This document shows positions 43,966 through 52,969 of a stretch of DNA of 64,000 nucleotides, one piece after another. Position numbers and translations under genes: made by a program. Under the pieces are notes generated by a model. That model worked only from the letters and a program-made list of their open reading frames with translations. It was not told where the DNA came from and did no database searches. Source of the stretch: Candidatus Gastranaerophilales bacterium (lineage in GTDB: Bacteria; Cyanobacteriota; Vampirovibrionia; Gastranaerophilales; Gastranaerophilaceae); contig CALUYE010000001.1 in the NCBI GenBank assembly GCA_944324945.1, positions 62,001 to 126,000 on the forward strand, given 5' to 3'. How positions within the stretch are numbered: the stretch's first letter is position 1; every line of letters starts with the position of its first letter.

Positions 43966-44433
43966 GTGTTAAAAGATAAAAAAGCTTTCATTTTTTATTT
44001 TTTAATGAGTTTAATTTTAACTGATTTTGGAAATCAAATAAAAAAAATAAGCTACCTGTATAACTTTGATAATCCGCTGTTTTCAATTGTTCATGTAAAT
44101 AACACAGGGGGTGCTTTCAGCTTATTTCAAAATCACAGCACAATTCTAGCCGTTTTCGGGATTATAATTTTAATATTTCTTATATATTACACCATAAGAC
44201 ATGTTAAATTCAGCGATAAACTCGTTTTATTATCTTTAACTTTATTCTCTTCAGGAGTTTTGGGAAACGTAATCGAGAGATTAAAATACGGTTATGTTAT
44301 TGATTATATAAAATTAAATTTTATCGATTTTCCGATATTTAATATGTTTGATATTATGATATGCACGGGATGTTTTTTATATATCATTTTTATTTTATTT
44401 TTCCAAAAGGAGAAAAATGAAAATAATTCTTGA
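43966..44433 (+). CDS. lspA: Lipoprotein signal peptidase (signal peptidase II)
   Basis: 155 residues, four membrane segments. VNNTGGAFSLF, SGVLGNVIERLKYGYVIDYI and FPIFNMFDI contain the conserved Asn, Gly and the two catalytic Asp (about 113 and 129). It cleaves prolipoproteins before the lipidated Cys in the inner membrane, and its presence supports reading some of the window's secreted proteins as lipoproteins. Start is GTG directly after the previous stop codon; overlap of 17 bases with the pseudouridine synthase gene, whose GGAG ribosome site lies in the end of lspA. Confidence 0.93.
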   Translation: MLKDKKAFIFYFLMSLILTDFGNQIKKISYLYNFDNPLFSIVHVNNTGGAFSLFQNHSTILAVFGIIILIFLIYYTIRHVKFSDKLVLLSLTLFSSGVLGNVIERLKYGYVIDYIKLNFIDFPIFNMFDIMICTGCFLYIIFILFFQKEKNENNS

Positions 44434-45385
44434 AGATGAAAAATATATAAAACAAAGAATAGACAGCTTTCTTGCGCAGTATTTCAAAAATGAATTTGCA
44501 AGAAATAAAATAAGCGCTTTTATTGAAAAAGAAGGAATTTTAATTAACAACAAAATTCAAAAAACTTCTTATAAGCTAAAATTAAACGACATTATAGATT
44601 TTCCTCTTGAAAAATTCAAAGAGTTTATTGAAATAAAAGAAGAATTAACCCCTTGGGATTTTAAATTAGAGGTTATTTATGAAGATGATGATTTAATTGT
44701 TATAAATAAACCAAAAAACATGCTCACTCATCCGACTAAATTCGATAGAAAAAACACCCTCTCAAACGCTCTTTTATACCACTGCAAGGGTAAATTATCA
44801 AATATCGGAGGAATGGATAGATTAGGAATAGTCCACAGATTAGACAAAAACACCGCAGGTTTAATCATAGCCGCCAAAACAAATGAAGCGCACGAAAATC
44901 TTGCTTATCAAATAAAAGAAAAAATTGCAAAAAGAAAATATTTAGCAATTGCTTTAGGAAATTTTAAAGAAAAAGAAGGAACAATAAATAAACCCTTAAT
45001 CCATTATCTTAAAGACAATGTTAAAATGATTGTATCGGATAACAACGAGGGTTTAAGCGCAGAAACAAAATATAAAGTTATTGAAGAATTCAAAGGCGCA
45101 AGTTTAGTTGAACTTGAACTTAAAACGGGAAGAACTCATCAAATAAGAGCGCACCTTTCATCAATTAACCATCCTATATTTGGAGATAGTCTCTATGGCG
45201 CTAAAAGCTTTATGAGGAACGAATTTTACAATTTAAAAACCCAAGAACAGCTTCTTCAATCGTATTATCTTTCTTTTATTCATCCGAAAACAAAAGAAAA
45301 CCTTGAATTTCAATTAAAAGAAGAAGAATTCAGCGAAGATTTTATTAAAGTATTAAATTTTTTAAGGAGGACAAAAGATGCTTAA
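44417..45385 (+). CDS. RluA-family 23S rRNA pseudouridine synthase
   Basis: 322 residues. N-terminal S4 RNA-binding domain (about 12-70; RIDSFLAQYF, EGILINNKIQKTSYKLKLND). The catalytic domain has IVHRLDKNTAGLIIAAKTNE with the catalytic Asp, TKYKVIEEF, and ELELKTGRTHQIRAHLSSIN. It isomerises uridines in rRNA, most like RluD/RluC. lspA followed by rluD is a common gene order in bacteria. The small membrane protein gene begins 8 bases before its stop. Confidence 0.93.
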   Translation: MKIILEDEKYIKQRIDSFLAQYFKNEFARNKISAFIEKEGILINNKIQKTSYKLKLNDIIDFPLEKFKEFIEIKEELTPWDFKLEVIYEDDDLIVINKPKNMLTHPTKFDRKNTLSNALLYHCKGKLSNIGGMDRLGIVHRLDKNTAGLIIAAKTNEAHENLAYQIKEKIAKRKYLAIALGNFKEKEGTINKPLIHYLKDNVKMIVSDNNEGLSAETKYKVIEEFKGASLVELELKTGRTHQIRAHLSSINHPIFGDSLYGAKSFMRNEFYNLKTQEQLLQSYYLSFIHPKTKENLEFQLKEEEFSEDFIKVLNFLRRTKDA

Positions 45386-45623
45386 TATAGGAACTATCAA
45401 TCTTGAACTTTTTGACTTGGGCTATATTGCTTCAGGCTTTATTTTTGCTCTTGTTATTTGTTCTTTTTATATTTCAAAATTAAAAAAAGAAATTAAACAA
45501 ACAAAAAGACAATATGAAAAAAAATCAATAGGCATGGATGATTCCAACATGAAGGTTAAAACCCTTGAAAATAAAATCAAAACCCTTGAAACAGCTCTTA
45601 AAAAACAAATGGAAAATAAATAA
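45378..45623 (+). CDS. Small membrane protein with coiled-coil tail
   Basis: 81 residues. One membrane segment at about 14-32 (YIASGFIFALVICSFYIS) followed by a charged helix to the end (EIKQTKRQYEKKSIG, VKTLENKIKTLETALKKQ) predicted to form a coiled coil. Ribosome site AAGGAGGA. No family recognised; it resembles LapA-domain or YtxH-like small proteins in shape only. Last gene of the lspA unit. Confidence 0.7.
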   Translation: MLNIGTINLELFDLGYIASGFIFALVICSFYISKLKKEIKQTKRQYEKKSIGMDDSNMKVKTLENKIKTLETALKKQMENK

Positions 45624-45646
45624 GGAGAAGTAACCTTCTCCTTATT
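45619..45646. terminator. Terminator hairpin between converging genes
   Basis: AATAAGGAGAAG (45619-45630), loop TAAC, CTTCTCCTTATT (45635-45646), a perfect 12-bp stem that includes the stop codon of the small membrane protein. T-rich flanks on both sides (TTGTTGCTTTTT rightward, TTATTTATTTTCC leftward) make it usable in both directions. Confidence 0.7.
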
Positions 45647-45677
45647 GTTGCTTTTTATAGTATGCGAATTTAGGGAT

Positions 45678-47330
45678 TTATTCTTCATTTTCTAACAATA
45701 CCGAACCTGTTGTTTGTAAGAACGGATTTGTTGCTTCGTTAAGTTTAGGAATTTCATAATCCATTATTTTATTTGCATAAATTCCTGCATCTGTTGATTG
45801 ACCGATAATTTCCAATTTTTGCAATCTAGTCGGATTATCAATCAATTTTCCGTTTTGATAGTATTGCGTTTCGATAGTATTTTGGACTTTTTCGTTGACC
45901 GTTTTTTGAACCTGAACTTTTTTTACTCCGGTAAAACTTGAACCATAACCTGTTCCTGATTCACTTAAGACCTGTCCATTGTTTTGGGCTGCATCTTTAG
46001 AATGCTTAACTTTACGGGTATGCGTTGTATGATTAACACTTGAAGAAGATTTTACCTTTCCTGTACTGTCAACAGAGCTGCTGCTTTCGCTAAGTGTATT
46101 GCCTTTGGCGTCTATTTTTTGAGCATTCTTATATGTTGTATCACCAATTTTTGACTCTGTTGTAACAGTAGAACTGCCGTTTTTAGCGTAAGTTGTAGTT
46201 GTTGTTGTATCTCCCTGTGTCGTTGAAGTTGAAATTGTTTCACGGGTTCCGGGTCTAAACTTATTAACGGTTACTGTATTACCATTGGTAACAGTCTCGC
46301 TAATCAATTCGCCATTTGAATTATAGGTTGTTTTTATGTTGCCGTTTGTGATTTCATATCCGCCTTTTACCTTAGTAACGCCTTTAGGTAAACTATCGCC
46401 TTTTATTTCTATTCTTGTTCCATTGTTAATCTGTTCTTGAATAGAAGCAGCTTTTTCTGCCTTAGCCGTTTCTCTTCCGCTTTTTGTAAATTTTGCTTTT
46501 GCGCCATCTGCCAATTTTTCTCCTTTAGTATAAAGCGATTTGGCTTTTTCGCCGGCTTTAGCCGCAAAATTATCAATTGCTGCTTTGGCGTCCGTTCGAA
46601 GATTTCCGTTTTTGGCTGATTCAAATACGCCTTTTCCTTTATTTATAACCTTTTTAGCAGCATTAACAGATGCTTGTGCAACTCCTGCGGCATTTGATGC
46701 TGTTTCAGATATACCTTCCCTTACTGCAGTTCCTACTATTTCACCATTTGAAGCTCCGTTTGCTTTCGCTGCTTTTACTGCGCTAACCGTCGTTGAACCT
46801 CCGTTTAACTGCGTTTTTAATTGACCTGCGCTGCCTTTTAGAGCTAATGCCGAAGCTCCCGCAGTAAATGTACCTTCGCCTACCGATTCCCATGCGTCTT
46901 TTGCTTCAGCGTCCGTTGTAGCGCTCAGTGCGGTTGATACACCTGAAGCAACCGTTGAAACGCCTTTAACCGTTCCATAAACCGCCAAACCTCCTGCTAT
47001 CACAGGTCCTACAACAGGAATACAGCACGCGCCGATAACGGCTGCAGTTTTAAAGGGATGCTGAACCGCACCTTTAACCATGTTAAGTGCTGTTTTACCA
47101 ACACCTTCTATAGTATTTCCTATTACTGATAAAATTCCTATTTTGCCGTCGTCGTTGCCGTCGGTGCAGGTATTTCCTTTTGAAGATACAAAAGTATCCA
47201 GGTTTTCTTCTTTGTTTGATGAAACACTATTGCCCTGGTATCTGCTTGATGAATTGTTCAGGTTTCTTGTTTTTGAATAGTAAAAATCCGATCCTAAATT
47301 ACTGTAATCAGCATTTAAATAAGATGACAT
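45678..47330 (-). CDS. Glycine/alanine-rich hypothetical protein with Thr/Ser repeat region
   Basis: 550 residues, not recognised. A strong ribosome site (GGAGGAG) precedes the ATG at 47328-47330. Residues 1-70 are Ser/Asn-rich. Residues 75-160 carry small-residue hydrophobic stretches of glycine-zipper type (AAVIGACCIPVVGPVIAGGL and AVYGTVKGVSTVASGVSTAL) that could insert into membranes. Residues 160-310 are Ala/Lys-rich helical. Residues 315-450 consist of short strand-turn repeats (ITNGNIKTTYNSNGELISET) like those of RHS/YD or autotransporter-type stalks, and are rich in Thr and Ser. No signal peptide. It could be a secreted effector or surface protein leaving by the flagellar system, but nothing proves it. 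Confidence 0.6.
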   Translation of the reverse strand: MSSYLNADYSNLGSDFYYSKTRNLNNSSSRYQGNSVSSNKEENLDTFVSSKGNTCTDGNDDGKIGILSVIGNTIEGVGKTALNMVKGAVQHPFKTAAVIGACCIPVVGPVIAGGLAVYGTVKGVSTVASGVSTALSATTDAEAKDAWESVGEGTFTAGASALALKGSAGQLKTQLNGGSTTVSAVKAAKANGASNGEIVGTAVREGISETASNAAGVAQASVNAAKKVINKGKGVFESAKNGNLRTDAKAAIDNFAAKAGEKAKSLYTKGEKLADGAKAKFTKSGRETAKAEKAASIQEQINNGTRIEIKGDSLPKGVTKVKGGYEITNGNIKTTYNSNGELISETVTNGNTVTVNKFRPGTRETISTSTTQGDTTTTTTYAKNGSSTVTTESKIGDTTYKNAQKIDAKGNTLSESSSSVDSTGKVKSSSSVNHTTHTRKVKHSKDAAQNNGQVLSESGTGYGSSFTGVKKVQVQKTVNEKVQNTIETQYYQNGKLIDNPTRLQKLEIIGQSTDAGIYANKIMDYEIPKLNEATNPFLQTTGSVLLENEE

Positions 47331-47476
47331 GACTCCTCCTGTTTTTAAAATATAACTCCTTAAAATTAAAAAGTATTTTTTTATAAAAATATTTACTTTT
47401 TAAAACTAAATTGTTAACTTATGTAAACATTAATTAAATAAATATCCTTTTTTATTGCTTGTATTATTATTAAATT

Positions 47477-48127
47477 ATGATTAAAGCAGTTATTTTTGAT
47501 ATGGACGGAACGCTTTTAAATACCCTTTGCGATCTTAAAATCAGCACTAACTATGCTCTTGAAAAATTAAACATGCCGCAAAGAACTGTTGATGAAATTA
47601 AAAATTTCATAGGCGACGGCGTTAGAAAATTAATCGAAAGGGCGGTAAGTAAAAACGCCGATGAAAAAACGATAAATAAATGTCTTGAAATTTTTAAAGA
47701 GCATTATTCAAAAAATATGTACAACAATACAGCCCCTTTTGACGGAATAATTGAACTTTTAAAAAGTTTAAAGCAGATGAAAATAAAAACAGGGGTTGTT
47801 TCAAACAAATTTGATTCGGCAATTAAGGAATTAACAAAAAAATATTTTAATAATTTAATTGATATATCCATAGGCCAAAGTGAAATAATTCCCCCAAAAC
47901 CCGATTCTAAAGGAATATTAAAAGCAATGGAATATTTAAATATAAAAAAAGAAGAAGTTTTATATATAGGAGATTCCGATGTTGATATAAAAACGGCAAA
48001 AAACGCCAAAGTTAAATCAATAGGAGTCTTGTGGGGCTATAGGGATGAAAGTTATTTAAAAGGTGCCGATTATATAATTTCAAACCCCTCTGAAATTTTA
48101 AAAATTATAAATTCCATAAACCGATAA
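47477..48127 (+). CDS. HAD-superfamily phosphatase, phosphoglycolate phosphatase-like
   Basis: 216 residues. Motif I VIFDMDGTLLNT with nucleophile and acid Asp, motif II GVVSNKF, motif III PPKPDSKGILKAM and motif IV YIGDSDVDIKTAKNAKVKSI, plus a helical cap domain between motif I and II. It belongs to the Gph/PPase-like group that hydrolyses small phosphates such as 2-phosphoglycolate. Single gene, divergent from the 550-aa protein; the 146-base spacer is A/T-rich with an imperfect AAAAGTA/TACTTTT inverted repeat near 47369-47402. Confidence 0.9.
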   Translation: MIKAVIFDMDGTLLNTLCDLKISTNYALEKLNMPQRTVDEIKNFIGDGVRKLIERAVSKNADEKTINKCLEIFKEHYSKNMYNNTAPFDGIIELLKSLKQMKIKTGVVSNKFDSAIKELTKKYFNNLIDISIGQSEIIPPKPDSKGILKAMEYLNIKKEEVLYIGDSDVDIKTAKNAKVKSIGVLWGYRDESYLKGADYIISNPSEILKIINSINR

Positions 48128-48172
48128 AAGTATTTTTCTTTACTTTAATAAAAAAAATATTAAAATGAAATT

Positions 48173-48781
48173 ATGAAACGGGTCATATTGTTATCATTGT
48201 CATTTTATCTTATATCAGGCTCCTGTTTATCGTTTGCGCAGGATTTTTTGGATGCCGATTATAATTTTATTGACAACGCCTTTGAAGGAATTACCCCCGT
48301 AACCGATAAACAATTTGACGATACCATAAACAGATTAACCCCCCAGCCTGTTGAAAACACTTTTTGGGGAAGATTAAAAACATTTTTATTTGGAAGAAAA
48401 TATGGAGTAGAACCCGCTCCTAAAGGGCAGGATAAAGAAATTGACTTTGGCGGGGAACAAAAAGCAATACAGGATATTAAAAACGGAATTTACTATATTA
48501 AACTAATCGTTTCAATAGTCGGGGCCAATGGGGATGTTATACCTTTAGGTAATTATAAAATTCAACAAAAAAAAGAAAACGAACAAAATATCTTGGTTTT
48601 TTCACAAGGTGAAAAAGAGTACGGATATTTAAAATTAAGAGATTTTAAAGATGAAAATCCTCAAAATGACAACGCTGTAACATATTCAAGAATTGATATA
48701 ATTAATGAAAATATAATAAGAGTTGTTTATTCTACCGTAAGCGCAACGCAATGCGCTTATGCAAAAGTTTACAGTGAATAA
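48173..48781 (+). CDS. Secreted hypothetical protein
   Basis: 202 residues. Signal peptide 1-23 (RVILLSLSFYLISGSCLSFA then QDF). The mature part begins LDADYNFIDNAFEGITPV, has a basic patch FWGRLKTFLFGRKYG, and then mostly beta strands (NGIYYIKLIVSIVGANGDVI, YKIQQKKENEQNILVFSQGE, EYGYLKLRDF). No family recognised; possibly related to the secreted protein at 42487-43077. It ends two bases before the end of the convergent BamA gene. Confidence 0.65.
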   Translation: MKRVILLSLSFYLISGSCLSFAQDFLDADYNFIDNAFEGITPVTDKQFDDTINRLTPQPVENTFWGRLKTFLFGRKYGVEPAPKGQDKEIDFGGEQKAIQDIKNGIYYIKLIVSIVGANGDVIPLGNYKIQQKKENEQNILVFSQGEKEYGYLKLRDFKDENPQNDNAVTYSRIDIINENIIRVVYSTVSATQCAYAKVYSE

Positions 48782-48783
48782 CT

Positions 48784-50973
48784 TTAATACATTTCACCCA
48801 TACCGAATGTAAAGAAGCCCGAGCCTCTGTCTACACCGGCAGTATTTGTGATAGGAATACCATAGTCAAGATTTATGGGGCCTAGGCCGGGTATAAATAC
48901 TCTTAAACCGATACCTGCCGATATTGCATAACCGGGTTTGTCGTATACTCTTGTACCGACGGTTTTATTAAATAAAGTACCCGCGTCAACAAAAGCGGCT
49001 ATTCTTAAATTATTTAAGAATGAATTTGATGTCAATCTGTCAATAAACGGTATAGGCATTCTATATTCCGCACTTGCCATCATAAATCCATCGCCTACAC
49101 CGACTTCAGATATATTGAAACCACGTATATTATACGGGCCGCCAAGTGAAAATCCCGCAAAATCAGGCATATTTCCATGTAAATTACCGCCTGCACGTCC
49201 AGTTAAGACGATTGAAGATTTCTTACCTACGGGCATAAATTTCCTTATCATACCGTGCAGTTTACCGAATGTTGAACCTGATATACCAAGATTTTCTTCA
49301 AAGACTATTCTTGCTAATACCCCTTTTCTTGCGTTAATTGCACTGTCTCTTGTATCGTAAGTCAAAGCGGGAGTAATTTTGATATAAAAACCGCCGTCTA
49401 ATTCTTCAGCCCGTCTTGACCAGGGGATGCCCGCTGCAAGATATTTATTTCTCATCTTATGACCATCACCCTCATCAAGCGTTACGCTTTCAACGCCAAA
49501 ACCGATTGAACCTGAAAGATTTTTAAATGTTGTAAATTTGCGCGATATTGTAGCATCAATACCGAACCTTTTTTCAATTGCCAAAGGAACTTGATAACTT
49601 CCGTAGTATCTGCCGAAACCTCTTATTGCAAGAGATTGATTTTCGCGCTTAAACATGGGTTCTAAAAAGCTTATTTCACCTTGCAGATTCGCTTTTGATA
49701 CAACGGAACTGTCGTTCATCAAAATACCCGTACCTGCAAGTAAATTAAGATTTAATTTTTGTCCCAGACCTCTAAAATTATTTTCGCCGAAGCCGACCGA
49801 ACCAAAGAAACCTGAAATTGAATCTATACCTACACCAAGAGAAATTTTACCCGTTCTTTGTTCTTCAAGTGCAACATATACATCATACAGTCCGGTTCTT
49901 TCATCTTTTTTCAATTCTCTTTGAACGTCTTTAAACGCCTGCGTTCCCATTAATCTTAAAATATCGGAGCGCATGGTATTTTCGTTATAAACACAACCGG
50001 GTTGTAAGAATATATTTCTTTTAACGATATAGTCTTTTGTTTTATTGTTACCGTCAACTATGATATCCCCGATTATACCTTCATCAATCTGAAAATAAAC
50101 ATAACCGTCAGGATCGTCCGTAACCTTTTCAACGCGCGCTAAAATATAACCTTTAGCTGAATACAATTCCTGTATTTCGTTTATTGCATTGTTGATACTT
50201 AGAATATTCTGAGGCAAACCCTTATATCTATCCAGAATTTTCATTATTTCATTGTTTGAAATACTGTTATTTCCGACAATTCCAAAACCTGCAACAGGAG
50301 GGTTTTCTTCAACAATAATTCTTAATTTTACGTTATTTTCATCTATTTTAATAGGAAGTGCTCTTAAATTTTGAGTGAAAAATCCCGTGTTATAAAGCGT
50401 TCTTAAATCGTTTGAAACGTTTGAGCGTATGTATTGATAACCTTCTTTAGAATCAATTTGTTCTTTTATATAATTTGCATCGAGCAGGTTATTACCCAGT
50501 ATTTCAACTTCTTTAATATAAACAAGATCGGAATCGTTTATATACGTTTTTTGTTCGACTTCGTCTTTTGTGATTGCTTCTTCGCCTTCGGTTGTTTCTT
50601 CAACTTCAAATACTTCATCATCCTGTTTATTTAAATTTTCTTCCTTTTTCTTTCTTTTAAAAAAGTTCAGATTAAATTTCTTTTTCTTTTTTACTTTTTT
50701 TTCTTCTTTATCGGGCGTTTTTTCAAGCTTTTTATATTCCGTATCAACTTCATCTTCAAACATTGAAAAATCGGAAGTATCCAGAGGGGCTTCTTCAAAT
50801 TTCAAGCTTTTTTGCTTTGTTTCTTCTTTATTTTTATCTTTTTTATGGAATAAATTTTTAACTTCTTTCAGTCTTTTAAATTCTTTAATGTCTATAGCAC
50901 AATATGCCTTTTCTACACCGGTTAGAGACAAAAAGACCAGAAGAATTAAAATTTTTATATAAAATTTTTTCAT
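48784..50973 (-). CDS. bamA: Outer membrane assembly factor BamA / Omp85
   Basis: 729 residues from the ATG at 50971-50973, chosen because KKFYIKILILLVFLSLTGVE then forms a proper signal peptide (an in-frame ATG ten codons upstream would place residues before it). Residues 30-130 are an unusually charged, Lys/Glu-rich segment. Three POTRA domains follow (about 145-215, 220-295, 298-375; VYIKEVEILGNNLLDANYIK, FGIVGNNSISNNEIMKILDR, GDIIVDGNNKTKDYIVKRNI). The 16-strand barrel fills the rest, with the lid-lock loop GGPYNIRGFN and the last strand ending in an aromatic. Folds outer-membrane proteins; its presence shows that the cell has an outer membrane. Three POTRAs, as in cyanobacterial Omp85, against five in proteobacteria. 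Confidence 0.92.
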   Translation of the reverse strand: MKKFYIKILILLVFLSLTGVEKAYCAIDIKEFKRLKEVKNLFHKKDKNKEETKQKSLKFEEAPLDTSDFSMFEDEVDTEYKKLEKTPDKEEKKVKKKKKFNLNFFKRKKKEENLNKQDDEVFEVEETTEGEEAITKDEVEQKTYINDSDLVYIKEVEILGNNLLDANYIKEQIDSKEGYQYIRSNVSNDLRTLYNTGFFTQNLRALPIKIDENNVKLRIIVEENPPVAGFGIVGNNSISNNEIMKILDRYKGLPQNILSINNAINEIQELYSAKGYILARVEKVTDDPDGYVYFQIDEGIIGDIIVDGNNKTKDYIVKRNIFLQPGCVYNENTMRSDILRLMGTQAFKDVQRELKKDERTGLYDVYVALEEQRTGKISLGVGIDSISGFFGSVGFGENNFRGLGQKLNLNLLAGTGILMNDSSVVSKANLQGEISFLEPMFKRENQSLAIRGFGRYYGSYQVPLAIEKRFGIDATISRKFTTFKNLSGSIGFGVESVTLDEGDGHKMRNKYLAAGIPWSRRAEELDGGFYIKITPALTYDTRDSAINARKGVLARIVFEENLGISGSTFGKLHGMIRKFMPVGKKSSIVLTGRAGGNLHGNMPDFAGFSLGGPYNIRGFNISEVGVGDGFMMASAEYRMPIPFIDRLTSNSFLNNLRIAAFVDAGTLFNKTVGTRVYDKPGYAISAGIGLRVFIPGLGPINLDYGIPITNTAGVDRGSGFFTFGMGEMY

Positions 50974-51110
50974 TATTCTTAATATAGTATGATAATTATC
51001 CAAGTATTATTATAATATCTAAAATTCTTTAAGTCCAAAAAAAATTACTAAAACCCAATATTTGACGTATATAATTAATTAAAAATGTTACAAAAATTAT
51101 TAATATAGTG

Positions 51111-51139
51111 TCATAATATCATTATTTATATCATAATAT
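51111..51139 (+). promoter_or_regulatory. Direct repeats upstream of the sigma-like gene
   Basis: TCATAATAT occurs at 51111-51119 and again at 51131-51139, 20 bases apart (about two helical turns), between a TTGACG at 51062-51067 and the start codon at 51162. Spacing suits a dimeric regulator binding one face of the DNA. Confidence 0.35.
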
Positions 51140-51161
51140 TGATTGGGGAAACATAAAAACC

Positions 51162-51815
51162 ATGCAGATTAACAAAAATCATAGAGAACTTATTGAATCC
51201 GTCATCAGAGAAAATACAAAATTTAAAGGTAATGAAGAATTATTAAATTTGTTCATTGAAGCAATTTATAAAAAATCTTACCTTATTATGGATGCAATAA
51301 AAGATATGTCGCGCTTAAGGCGCCATTTACTTATAATTTGCGATTCGTGCATGGAACAGGTGCTTAAAGAAAAACAAAAATTTGATGAAATAAAAATATA
51401 TAAACAGATAGAAAAAAAACAACGCCTTGAAGAAAGCATCGTAAGCGTTAAAAAAGATGTCCTAAAAGAAGAAAATGTCGATGAGGCGTTAGAACTTGAA
51501 AGAGCCAAAAAAAATATCATAAATTTAAAAGAAGAAATACAAAGAAGTGAAAAATATGACAGCGTGGATTCTTTAATAGATCCTTTGGAATTTTGTCCTC
51601 AAAAAAGAATATCAGAGCACACCTTGGCAAAACTAATCAATATTGTAAAAGATATTGATGAAAAGAATCCGCAAAAAAATTATTTTGAAATATTTTCTCT
51701 AAGATATATAAAAAAATTTAACCAAGGCGAAATTGCAAAAGAACTTAAAATTTCTCAAATTGAATTATCTAAAAGATTTGTCGAACTGGTAAAATTAACA
51801 AGGGAATATATCTAA
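51162..51815 (+). CDS. Protein with C-terminal sigma-70 region-4-like helix-turn-helix
   Basis: 217 residues. Residues 170-217 (YFEIFSLRYIKKFNQGEIAK then ELKISQIELSKRFVELVKL) match the sigma region-4 HTH, in which (R/E)-x-x-x-x-LRY-x-x-x-x-x-x-EIA-x-x-L-x-(I/L)-S is typical. There is no region 2, so it is not a normal ECF sigma factor. Residues 1-65 (LIESVIRENTKFKGNEELLN, SYLIMDAIKDMSRLRRHLLI) form a helical domain, and 65-130 a charged coiled coil. It may be an anti-sigma-like or atypical DNA-binding regulator. Its last four bases overlap the end of the convergent HNH-like gene. Confidence 0.6.
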   Translation: MQINKNHRELIESVIRENTKFKGNEELLNLFIEAIYKKSYLIMDAIKDMSRLRRHLLIICDSCMEQVLKEKQKFDEIKIYKQIEKKQRLEESIVSVKKDVLKEENVDEALELERAKKNIINLKEEIQRSEKYDSVDSLIDPLEFCPQKRISEHTLAKLINIVKDIDEKNPQKNYFEIFSLRYIKKFNQGEIAKELKISQIELSKRFVELVKLTREYI

Positions 51816-52969
51816 TATTCTTCCGCTTCCACAAATTCGCAATTTCTTTCAGGTTCAACGCGATAAGCCTTAATCGGAGGCTTTAGTTTTATTTTTCCCA
51901 TGGTTAATTTATCAACCGTATCTACTATTTCATCGGTATAGTTAGCATACGCAGCCGATATCTCACCTCTGTCATAAGCATCCTGAACATCTTGCAGATA
52001 TTGTTCAAGTTTTTCTTTAATGTTTGGAATTGTTTTTTGCCAGTCGTCAAAATAAACATTTGCTTTTTGTTCATTGCAGTTTGCACAGTCGCAAATGTAA
52101 TTATCGGTTCTGTTTACTCCGCCTTTAGACTTTGGATGAAGATGTTCCGTTGTAGCTATGGATCTCATAAAAAATTGTCTTGCAATTGCTTTTGAGGTTC
52201 TTTTATCTTTTGAATATTTAACAAAGAACGAGTTTGCATCGTTTGTTGATGTCGGAAGTTTTTTTACGATTTCATCAATTCCCTCTTGTACTTTTTCATT
52301 TGATGTAATGTTTGAAACCGCATGGATAAATTCTTTTCTTTTGAAATCTTCTTCACCTATACCGTAAATTCGATTTTTATATTCATCAAGTATATTTTTA
52401 AAACGTAAAAGTTCTTTTTCGTCTTCAATATTTTCTTTGCCGTATTTTAGTAATTCATTTACGACTACCATCTGTAAACCTATAAGATTTTCCATATGCG
52501 GCTTTCCGTTAAGTTCGATAAGTCCCGCTAAATCCATGTTGGGATGTTCAACGGCCGATTTTTTAACACAATTAACAACTTCTTGAATTACAGGGCGGTA
52601 TAGACTTCTTTTTTCACCGTTCTCCCAATCATAAGTTAAATTTCTTTCATCCTCATAAAATTCAAGAGCTTTTTTCAAGTCCTCGCCTCTTTTAGAAGCA
52701 ATATCACAGGCATAAGCTTCCATTTGATTTTTATCTATCATAACTTGCCCGCAGATTGGACATCTTAAATTTTTAATGTCTTTAACTTCAAAATTTGCTT
52801 CAGAACAGCCTCTTTTCCCCCTAAAAGAGACTTCATTTATCATAGATTTTTCAAACACATCATTTTTCATATCCGAAAATAAAACAGGTTTTGATACATT
52901 TTGATATTTTGAATTTTGGTTTATATTTTTTATTGTATTTATTTTTATTATATTAAAATTTAATTTCAT
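51812..52969 (-). CDS. HNH-like protein with split zinc site and N-terminal SFRG leader
   Basis: 385 residues. Residues 1-51 are an Asn/Lys-rich leader ending EVSFRG (46-51). Residues 67-77 hold a zinc knuckle, LRCPICGQVM (Cys70, Cys73). A helical region of about 190 residues follows. Residues 272-310 hold an HNH-type centre: TTEHLHPKSKGGVNRTDNY (His276, His278) and CDCANCNEQKA with Cys295 and Cys298 as likely zinc ligands. In usual HNH proteins the two Cys pairs are close together; here 220 residues separate them. The gene overlaps the helicase stop by 4 bases (ATGA), so it is translated together with the helicase. DNA or RNA cleavage is likely from the motif but unproved. Confidence 0.65.
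   Translation of the reverse strand: MKLNFNIIKINTIKNINQNSKYQNVSKPVLFSDMKNDVFEKSMINEVSFRGKRGCSEANFEVKDIKNLRCPICGQVMIDKNQMEAYACDIASKRGEDLKKALEFYEDERNLTYDWENGEKRSLYRPVIQEVVNCVKKSAVEHPNMDLAGLIELNGKPHMENLIGLQMVVVNELLKYGKENIEDEKELLRFKNILDEYKNRIYGIGEEDFKRKEFIHAVSNITSNEKVQEGIDEIVKKLPTSTNDANSFFVKYSKDKRTSKAIARQFFMRSIATTEHLHPKSKGGVNRTDNYICDCANCNEQKANVYFDDWQKTIPNIKEKLEQYLQDVQDAYDRGEISAAYANYTDEIVDTVDKLTMGKIKLKPPIKAYRVEPERNCEFVEAEEY

Noticed and set aside
46540-46824. 94-residue plus-strand frame
   Set aside because: Antisense to the Ala/Gly-rich part of the 550-aa protein; low complexity explains the open frame.
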